Of a DNA stretch of 12,250 nt, positions 7,630 through 12,250 are shown piece after piece; the stretch's first letter is position 1, and each line of letters opens with the position of its first letter. The notes under the pieces are model-generated. The model was not told the DNA's origin, made no database searches, and saw only the letters and a program-made list of their open reading frames with translations. The stretch comes from CAYLOP01 sp964385305 (GTDB taxonomy: Bacteria > Chloroflexota > Anaerolineae > Anaerolineales > E44-bin32), in the NCBI GenBank assembly GCA_964385305.1, contig CAYLOP010000091.1, positions 1-12,250 of the forward strand, written 5' to 3'. The translations under genes were made by a program, and so were the position numbers.

Positions 7630-9554
7630 GGCGAAGTCTGAAGTGTAGGAGAAGGATATGGAGTTGGAGTGCGGCTCGGTGTTGGTGTCCGCCATCGCCA
7701 CCACCAGGGCGTAGCAGTAGGTCGAGGTGTGCGTGTGGGCGTGGAAGTTGGTGTCTGGAAAGGCGTTGGTGTCACAATCGCTTCAGCGGGATATAACTCA
7801 AGCATGGCATCACTCCAGCTCAAGCCATCTCGAAAGGCAAACTCATTGAAGCGCGTTGCAGGGTAGAAGGTGCGCCAAGCAGGATATGCTGGCAACCTCT
7901 CAAATCCATAGTCCGCTGCTAATTGAGTGAAATCGACATAGTACCCTGCTGGGATCTTATCGTACGGCGCCCCTCCTTGATCATAGGCCTGTGGGTTGCC
8001 GCTGGTGCGCGCGTCGAAATCCCATGGAATCACACGCAGCGGCTCACCCTGTGAACCATCCTGAGTGACGGTGCGCACAAACACGCGCCAATACGTCTGT
8101 CCCCCTGCATCCTCCCGCACAACTTCGACCCAACCAGCCTGGAAGGCAGCTTGATCGAAGGCAAACGCACGCCCGGTATATAGCCAGTCATTATAGGCAA
8201 ACCCAGGCGGTAAAGGATCATTCAAGCCAACAAAGGCATTCTCAAGATGAGCCAAGAAATCCCAACCCAAGGCATGGCTCGTGCGCACCCGTAAGGCATT
8301 AAACGCTTCATCGACAGCGTCCGACAGTGCAGGGATCGGCGCTTCTATGCCAGGAAGGTTGATCAGGGTAAGGCGAGCGATATCTGAGCTTGGCTGTTCA
8401 ATCGAGGGCTCAAAGAGTGAGGTATGCTTTGGGGAAATACGCTGTTCCGGGCTCTGTTCGACGCTTCCTGGAACCCAAGCGATCTTGCATACGCCTTCTA
8501 TGAGTGGCAAGCCATACGGTATAATGCTCCCCGACTGCAGTGGGATCAATTGGAGATAAGAGTCCTCAGGCAAACGCATGGTGGTCGCCAGAAGATCGCC
8601 GCCAAACAGCCATGCTGGACAAGATCCCTGGCCGGCTATTGCCGCGGATATATCTTGACCTTCGATATCCAGGATTGCGATCTGTTCAACCCCATCCGAC
8701 CGCTCAGAATATGCCAACTGTGTTCCATCAGGGCTGAATGCTGGACTATATTCTGATACCGACGGGGATTGCGTTAGGTTGTGGAACCGGTCATCAGGAT
8801 GATCCAAATCGGCTAGAAAGATGTCAAATCCCGCATCTCGATCGGAAACAAACGCGATTCTCCTTCCGTTCGGATCCCACGATGGCGATAAATCAGCGCC
8901 GGGGTGAACGGTAAGTTGGATCGGTAGTTGATCGAGATTAACCGGCAAGATCCAGATATCAAAGTTATCCTGGCTGTACACCTCGTACGCGAGCCATTGC
9001 CCATCTGGCGACCAGGTTGGGTGCCCCTCATACCCTGGCGTGTCCGTGACCTGGCGAATTGCGGCAGATAGAAAATCGTAGATGAACAACTCCCAATTTC
9101 CTGTACGGTGGGAGGAGAATGCAAGTTTTGTCCCATCTGGGCTTACCGCCGGATCCCGATCATCCCAATCTCCATCGAAAAGCAAATGGGGTTGAAGATC
9201 GCCAAAAGTAAACGACCATAGACTCGTCATACCGGCAGATCGGGCTGCGTAGATCAATGTACCGTAGGGTCCATGGCGCGTCGGCACCGTGGTGAAAGTT
9301 GCAGTTGGTGTAAGCGATTGAATTGTAGCGCTCGGCGTTCTTGTATATTGTATTTCCGTCGCAAGGGCAAGCAGTGTTGGATCGACAGGCGCTAGGGGCT
9401 CTTCCTGTTGAGCTTGAAGCAAAGCCCAGGTTAGCCCACTGATAACGATCACTGCAAGAGCAAGAAATACCGGGAACCCCCACTTGACCCAGCTGGGACT
9501 GGGCGTGTTTTGATCATCAGGTCGCAGAAACCACTTTTTTGCCAAGGAAAGCAT
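7626..9554 (-). CDS. Membrane-anchored TolB/PD40 beta-propeller protein with Thr-Pro-rich tail
   Basis: 642 residues. A short cytoplasmic N-terminus leads to a transmembrane helix (about 27-46). A low-complexity stalk (50-95) follows, then a beta-propeller (about 97-365) with PD40/TolB blades marked by SPDGTKLAF (138-146), SPDGQWLAY (182-190), DPNGRRIAF (227-235) and SPDGTQLAY (274-282). A domain I do not recognise spans 390-592 (NDWLYTGRAFAF, YYVDFTQLAADYG). The tail 595-642 is Thr-Pro-rich with a WWWRWR insert. It is probably an extracellular binding or sensing protein, not true TolB, since there is no Pal/Tol context. ATG 9554 sits directly on GAGGG; a TTG at 9545 would give a 9-nt Shine-Dalgarno spacing and may be the real start. 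It is first in the operon, with a promoter just upstream. Confidence 0.85.
   Translation of the reverse strand: MLSLAKKWFLRPDDQNTPSPSWVKWGFPVFLALAVIVISGLTWALLQAQQEEPLAPVDPTLLALATEIQYTRTPSATIQSLTPTATFTTVPTRHGPYGTLIYAARSAGMTSLWSFTFGDLQPHLLFDGDWDDRDPAVSPDGTKLAFSSHRTGNWELFIYDFLSAAIRQVTDTPGYEGHPTWSPDGQWLAYEVYSQDNFDIWILPVNLDQLPIQLTVHPGADLSPSWDPNGRRIAFVSDRDAGFDIFLADLDHPDDRFHNLTQSPSVSEYSPAFSPDGTQLAYSERSDGVEQIAILDIEGQDISAAIAGQGSCPAWLFGGDLLATTMRLPEDSYLQLIPLQSGSIIPYGLPLIEGVCKIAWVPGSVEQSPEQRISPKHTSLFEPSIEQPSSDIARLTLINLPGIEAPIPALSDAVDEAFNALRVRTSHALGWDFLAHLENAFVGLNDPLPPGFAYNDWLYTGRAFAFDQAAFQAGWVEVVREDAGGQTYWRVFVRTVTQDGSQGEPLRVIPWDFDARTSGNPQAYDQGGAPYDKIPAGYYVDFTQLAADYGFERLPAYPAWRTFYPATRFNEFAFRDGLSWSDAMLELYPAEAIVTPTPFQTPTSTPTRTPRPTATPWWWRWRTPTPSRTPTPYPSPTLQTSP
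7629..7772 (-). repeat. Degenerate TP-repeat coding tract
   Basis: Encodes residues 595-642 of the PD40 protein: repeated T-P-x-P-T-x-T-P units read from GGAGTTGG / GGCGTTGG-type motifs on the plus strand. It is interrupted by a Trp/Arg cluster (W617-W619, R620, W621, R622). Such Thr-Pro tails are common on secreted Chloroflexota proteins and probably serve as a wall-spanning or glycosylated stalk. Low-complexity DNA here is prone to slippage. Confidence 0.7.
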
Positions 9555-9568
9555 CCCTCAAGGTCGCG

Positions 9569-9597
9569 ATTATACATGCTCCTTCACTTCCCGTCAT
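9569..9597 (-). promoter_or_regulatory. Promoter of the PD40-M23-ProRS-like operon
   Basis: ATGACG (9597-9592, TGAC core kept), 17-bp spacer and a perfect TATAAT (9574-9569). The predicted start near 9562 leaves only about 8 nt before ATG 9554, or about 17 nt before the alternative TTG 9545. The transcript would be nearly leaderless with the first start and normal with the second. Confidence 0.65.
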
Positions 9598-9678
9598 GTG
9601 GTGCAAGATGGATACCAGCGAACAAACAAGTAATGCAACTCAAATGTATTTTACTTTTATAGATGGAGGATAGACGCG

Positions 9679-9703
9679 AAAGGATCGACCCACACGTCGA
9701 TCC
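9679..9703 (-). terminator. Intrinsic terminator after the ImmA-like gene
   Basis: Perfect 8-bp stem GGATCGAC (9703-9696) / GTCGATCC (9689-9682), loop GTGTGG, then only TTT before CGCG. The U-tract is short, but the position, 28 bp after the stop at 9731 and upstream of the next promoter, fits the end of the small operon. Nothing else is seen in the 9598-9678 stretch. Confidence 0.6.
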
Positions 9704-9730
9704 TATAAAAGCACCATGAAACAGGGCATT

Positions 9731-10237
9731 TTAGTGCGCGATACTCTCAGTTTCTTCCCAACATTGAGTCGCAATTGTGTGAGGGATGTCAAAGGCTTCG
9801 GCAATGCCTGCCTCATCCCCACCTCTTTGACGATAGGCTTCCAACATTCGATCTGGTACGAGTAGACAGCGTGCAAAATACTCTGCGGATTCACGGAGAT
9901 GGGGCAAGAGTAAGTCAAAAAGCCCCATCGTACGACCATGACGGCTCGTGATCAATGCACTTAGTGTCTCCCGCGCCAGAGCATACCGTCTTTCGTCGGA
10001 CTCAAGGTTGATGCGCACGAAAATACTTCCCCTATGGCTAGGAGGTCTCGCGAAGGTTGCATCCCAAAGATTGGAATACATATCCACTACACCGAAGTCG
10101 GAGTCGTACAACGGTGGTGGTTTTTTGAGAAGCTCTTCGACGGGCACCGGCGGTTCTAAAACACCCAAGTAGTCAACAAGACCCTTGGCAAGCGTCTTAA
10201 GAAACCACTGGCGCTCTTCTCTCGTAATTGGCATCAT
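9731..10237 (-). CDS. ImmA/IrrE-like (DUF955) protein with degenerate HExxH
   Basis: 168 residues. The layout follows ImmA/IrrE metallopeptidases: N-terminal helices, PVPVEELL (31-38), a beta segment ending GSIFVRIN, the helix that should carry HExxH, and a C-terminal ESAEYFARCLLVP (117-128), which matches the family's E..AN.FA..LL.P. The helix reads RYALARETLSAL (84-95): the two His ligands are R89 and S93, and only E90 remains. A zinc peptidase activity is therefore unlikely, and a binding or sensing role is more probable. The ATG at 10237 overlaps the preceding gene's stop by 4 nt (ATGA), and a second ATG follows at once. Family assignment is moderate, since it rests on pattern and not on a strong motif. 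Confidence 0.6.
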   Translation of the reverse strand: MMPITREERQWFLKTLAKGLVDYLGVLEPPVPVEELLKKPPPLYDSDFGVVDMYSNLWDATFARPPSHRGSIFVRINLESDERRYALARETLSALITSRHGRTMGLFDLLLPHLRESAEYFARCLLVPDRMLEAYRQRGGDEAGIAEAFDIPHTIATQCWEETESIAH

Positions 10238-10524
10238 GCTACTTGTTCTTCATCCGCTCGGCCGTGTTCGGGCAACAATCCGGTAAGCGGTGAAGGAAGT
10301 TCAATGCGAGCAACCGGCATTTCAACGGCTTTGACGGCACGATAAGCTAGGACAGCATATTCCGTCCATGAGCCCGCCTCGATCTGCGACAAGTGTGTGC
10401 GGAGTCCAGGTGAGAAATCGAGATCGGAAATTACGGCGTCGATTTGCCCTGATGAGAAAGCTTCAACCACACCAGGATCTATGATGGAACGTGCCACTAA
10501 CTGATTAAGGGCTTTCATACTCAT
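10234..10524 (-). CDS. Small RiPP-leader/LigA-like protein of unknown function
   Basis: 96 residues with no signal peptide and no Cys. The N-terminal part (about 5-50) follows the pattern ALNxLVxR..xDP.....F..G......DLDFSPGLRTHL..I, which resembles the short helical domain shared by LigA-like proteins and some RiPP leaders. The middle contains WTEYAVLAYRAVKAVEMP, and the tail (73-96) is Pro- and acid-rich. The start ATG 10524 has AAAGGAGG 7 nt upstream, one of the best ribosome binding sites in the window, so strong translation is expected. It is coupled by ATGA overlap to the ImmA-like gene. The family resemblance is from memory of pattern only; a standalone regulator or antitoxin-like partner of the ImmA-like protein is the main alternative. 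Confidence 0.65.
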   Translation of the reverse strand: MSMKALNQLVARSIIDPGVVEAFSSGQIDAVISDLDFSPGLRTHLSQIEAGSWTEYAVLAYRAVKAVEMPVARIELPSPLTGLLPEHGRADEEQVA

Positions 10525-10568
10525 CGAACAACCTCCTTTGCATTTCTATGGTTTGCTTGTCTCTATTT

Positions 10569-10614
10569 AAAAACATAAGGCAGCAGGCCTAAGCCTCGCT
10601 GCCAGGCTTATGTT
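10569..10614 (-). terminator. Strong intrinsic terminator or attenuator ahead of the small operon
   Basis: Stem AACATAA / TTATGTT (10614-10608 and 10578-10572), a 4-nt bulge, then GGCAGC / GCTGCC and an inner AGGC-TTAG-GCCT hairpin, followed by TTTTT (10573-10569). It ends about 45 bp before the ATG at 10524, and I see no convincing promoter in that gap. It may therefore attenuate read-through into the small operon, or simply end a short upstream transcript. Confidence 0.8.
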
Positions 10615-10655
10615 CAAATAAAACTTACAGAAACCGCGTGGTGCTAAGTTTCTTC

Positions 10656-10703
10656 TTACCCGCCAACAAGTCCGCCGTCCCGCGGGCAGCGAGAGCTAAC
10701 CAT
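10656..10703 (-). CDS. Candidate 15-codon leader peptide or micro-ORF
   Basis: ATG at 10703 follows AAGGAGG with a 5-nt gap, a near-perfect ribosome binding site, and reads MVSSRCPRDGGLVGG before TAA. It lies 42 bp before the terminator stem. Support is the Shine-Dalgarno and position only; no family is recognisable. It could be an attenuation leader, a free micropeptide, or chance. A 63-codon TTG-started frame (10816-10625) runs through the same site and is incompatible with using this Shine-Dalgarno for that frame. Confidence 0.35.
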   Translation of the reverse strand: MVSSRCPRDGGLVGG

Positions 10704-10753
10704 GGCAACCTCCTTATTTTATGTTCCCTCTCGAAGAAACTGTACAACATCTC

Positions 10754-10772
10754 TCTCAACGGATTCTCAACG
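10754..10772 (-). promoter_or_regulatory. 8-bp direct repeat with 11-bp period, possible BTAD/SARP operator
   Basis: CGTTGAGA occurs at 10772-10765 and again at 10761-10754, exactly 11 bp apart. An inverted half-copy CTCAAC lies at 10785-10780. Streptomyces antibiotic regulatory proteins bind heptamer direct repeats spaced one helical turn apart, and a gene with the same winged-helix + BTAD domains ends 176 bp upstream. The match of spacing and context is inferred; the -10 element after the repeats is weak. Confidence 0.4.
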
Positions 10773-10940
10773 AAAAAGTGTTGAGTTTCACCATAGCACC
10801 CAATTCGTGTTATCAACAGCTCATTTTTCTATGATCCCTGAATTATGCCTTATGTACCCAACCCCTCACCTTCCTGACCATTCTCAATAAGAATACCGGC
10901 AAGTCTTTCGTCTTATATTCCAGCGTTAGTGTAATTGATT

Positions 10941-10952
10941 CTAAAGCTTTAG
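10941..10952. repeat. 12-bp perfect palindrome at the regulator stop codon
   Basis: CTAAAGCTTTAG, fully self-complementary, overlaps the last codons and TAA of the regulator gene. It has no loop and no U-tract, so it is unlikely to be a terminator; a dimer-binding site or chance are the options. Confidence 0.3.
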
Positions 10953-12250
10953 TTGATTAAACGTGCGTAGAGATCCCGCACGGTTTTCGGCGGATCCAAA
11001 CCTAATTCGTCTGCAAGTAACCGAATGTATCGCTGGTAATGTGTGATGATCTCGCTCCTACGACCGAGACGGCCTAAAGCTTCCAAGAAGTAGATGTTGG
11101 TATCGTCGCGATAGGGATCGATCTGCAAGGCTTGACGAAGGGTATTCACTGCTCGTAGTGGTTGATCACGCACAAGTGCTTCCTCAGCATGTGCAGCAAG
11201 TAGGTCAAGGTACTTCATCTCTAGTGTGCGCCTTCGTTCGATGACCCAATCCGAGTCTATATCGGGCAGGAATCTGCCCCCGTAGGAATTGATCGCCTCT
11301 GTTAATGCGAACATCCGTCTTGGATCGCCGCGGGGAAGTCCCTCTGCAACAGAAGCAGCGCGTTCAAAACGCGCCACATCATATTCCATGCTCAGATCCG
11401 GATTGAGGGAGTAGAGCGCTCCCTCATACAAGATGGCTTCTTTACCAAGTTCACGTCGAAGGCTATAGATTGCTGTATGCAGATTGGCGACTTTCCGACC
11501 TGGTGGGTGATGTAACCAGAAGGTTTCTAAGAGCACATCACGATCAACGCGTTGCCGATCGACGAGGAAGAATAAGACCCCCTTTGCCAGGGGCTTGAGA
11601 TCTGTGAGCAATCGCTCTTGATGGTAGATTTCAGACTTGCCAAGCGCATAAAAACCAATTCGTACGCCCTGCCCAGTATCCTCGGTCATCTCCTGATATT
11701 GCTGCGAGATTGCGCGCATGGCATCGATGCGATGAACGACCGAGGAGAGAACCGGGTGCCCGCCGAGTCTCCGTCTAGCAAACTCTCTGAAATCGGGATC
11801 GAATGTAAGCTCTCCTGCAATCACCTGCTCCGTACCCTTTCCACTAGCCCATTCGAGCGCCCCCTGGAGTTCATCTTGAGCAGTCTCAAGTTCATAGGCA
11901 TACAGCGCAGCACGTGCTAAGTAATAGCGTAAGTAAGTCACCGCTTCCGCATCCAGATTCGCCACATCCTTGAGCAGCTGCCGGTGGCTCTCCATCGCTT
12001 GCTTTGGTTTAATTGCAGCTTCGAGACACGCGAGCTGAATCCTTAGCATGGGTGGATATGTATCGCCCTCATCCAATGCCATGGCTCGTTTCATCCACTC
12101 ATGAGCGAGCCCACTTCCGCCACGCCGACGATGCAGCATGCTTGTTCGAATACAGCCATAGCGGATCAGATCGGCGTTTTCAATTTGAATCGCAAGGTTC
12201 AGCCCTTGTCCGTAGAGTTCTGCAGCCTGCAGGGCAAGATCGAGATCGGA
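10949..12250 (-). CDS. TPR + winged-helix + BTAD (SARP-like) transcriptional regulator, 5' truncated
   Basis: The frame is open to the window edge; 433 residues are visible and the N-terminus is missing. Residues about 1-140 are TPR-like helices (LALQAAELYGQGLNLAIQI, RYYLARAALYAYELETAQDE). An OmpR/SARP-type winged helix follows (about 195-283: RIGFYALGKSEIY, LLETFW, ANLHTAIYSLRRELG). Then comes the bacterial transcriptional activator domain (about 287-430: YDVARFERA, GRFLPDIDSDWV, YLDLLAAHAEEAL, GLDPPKTVRDLYARLI). In classical SARPs the DNA-binding half is N-terminal; here it is at the C-terminus, as in the long ATPase/TPR regulators of Chloroflexota, so an AAA/NACHT-type N-terminus may lie outside the window. 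Any start inside the window, such as ATG 12139, would be wrong. Regulation of the downstream small operon is inferred from proximity. Confidence 0.88.
   Translation of the reverse strand, partial: SDLDLALQAAELYGQGLNLAIQIENADLIRYGCIRTSMLHRRRGGSGLAHEWMKRAMALDEGDTYPPMLRIQLACLEAAIKPKQAMESHRQLLKDVANLDAEAVTYLRYYLARAALYAYELETAQDELQGALEWASGKGTEQVIAGELTFDPDFREFARRRLGGHPVLSSVVHRIDAMRAISQQYQEMTEDTGQGVRIGFYALGKSEIYHQERLLTDLKPLAKGVLFFLVDRQRVDRDVLLETFWLHHPPGRKVANLHTAIYSLRRELGKEAILYEGALYSLNPDLSMEYDVARFERAASVAEGLPRGDPRRMFALTEAINSYGGRFLPDIDSDWVIERRRTLEMKYLDLLAAHAEEALVRDQPLRAVNTLRQALQIDPYRDDTNIYFLEALGRLGRRSEIITHYQRYIRLLADELGLDPPKTVRDLYARLIN

Larger units (their letters stand above)
10525..10948 (-). other. 424-bp intergenic regulatory region
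   Basis: No ordinary gene is supported here. Reading with transcription, it contains most of a CTAAAGCTTTAG palindrome at the regulator's stop (10952-10941), a lone TATAAG (10915-10910) without a good -35, the spaced direct repeats (10772-10754), a strong Shine-Dalgarno with a 15-codon ORF (10703-10656), a strong hairpin terminator (10614-10569), and the Shine-Dalgarno of the 96-residue gene. Confidence 0.55.

Noticed and set aside
7630..7704. Longer M23 start at 7704
   Set aside because: It would bury the lipoprotein signal; ATG 7629 forms an ATGA overlap with the upstream stop.
10625..10816. 63-codon TTG-started minus-strand frame
   Set aside because: It has no Shine-Dalgarno at its start and reads through the strong AAGGAGG site and a different-frame ATG; kept only as a remote alternative.
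1..12250. CRISPR arrays, tRNA or rRNA genes, insertion sequences, attachment sites
   Set aside because: No spaced repeat array, no cloverleaf and no transposase or terminal inverted repeats could be seen on either strand.

Overview
The window looks like a chromosomal segment of a Chloroflexota bacterium, probably Anaerolineae-like. This is inferred from style, not from a marker gene: Thr-Pro-rich extracellular tails, a TPR regulator with a C-terminal winged-helix/BTAD module, a Chloroflexi-style IleRS, and medium GC. Every gene I can support lies on the minus strand, so the transcription order runs from high to low coordinates.

Region 1 (about 12250-9680) is regulatory or accessory. A 5'-truncated TPR + winged-helix + BTAD (SARP-like) regulator is followed by about 420 bp with no ordinary gene. 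That gap holds a perfect 8-bp direct repeat with an 11-bp period, a very short ORF with a strong Shine-Dalgarno, and a strong intrinsic terminator. Then come two translationally coupled small genes: a 96-residue protein that looks like a RiPP leader or LigA-like fold, and a degenerate ImmA/IrrE-like protein that has lost its zinc ligands. A hairpin terminator closes this unit.

Region 2 (9597-4065) is a probable operon from a good sigma70 promoter. It encodes a membrane-anchored TolB/PD40 beta-propeller protein with a Thr-Pro tail, overlaps by ATGA into an M23 (LytM) lipoprotein peptidase, and continues into a full-length prolyl-tRNA synthetase homologue. In that homologue all three class II catalytic motifs are eroded, while the INS editing domain, the Cys pairs and the anticodon-binding domain look intact. 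A metallo-beta-lactamase-fold hydrolase follows with its own promoter.

Region 3 (3994-1) is a classic isoleucine T-box operon: a promoter, a leader with an ATC specifier, the conserved T-box with a UGGU bulge, and an antiterminator/terminator switch. It is followed by alaX (trans-editing Ala-tRNA deacylase) and ileS. The IleRS carries a swapped HIGH motif (GIHH) and a PMHKS version of KMSKS. The GXHH swap marks the IleRS2 class described as hyper-resistant to mupirocin. The ileS 3' end lies outside the window.

The strongest theme is translation quality control. An editing-competent but apparently synthetase-dead ProRS homologue sits a few kb from an AlaX editing factor that is co-regulated with an unusual IleRS through an Ile-sensing T-box. 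The best candidate for something undescribed is the ProRS pseudoenzyme. Second is the SARP-like regulator / direct-repeat / leader-ORF / RiPP-like peptide / dead-ImmA cassette.
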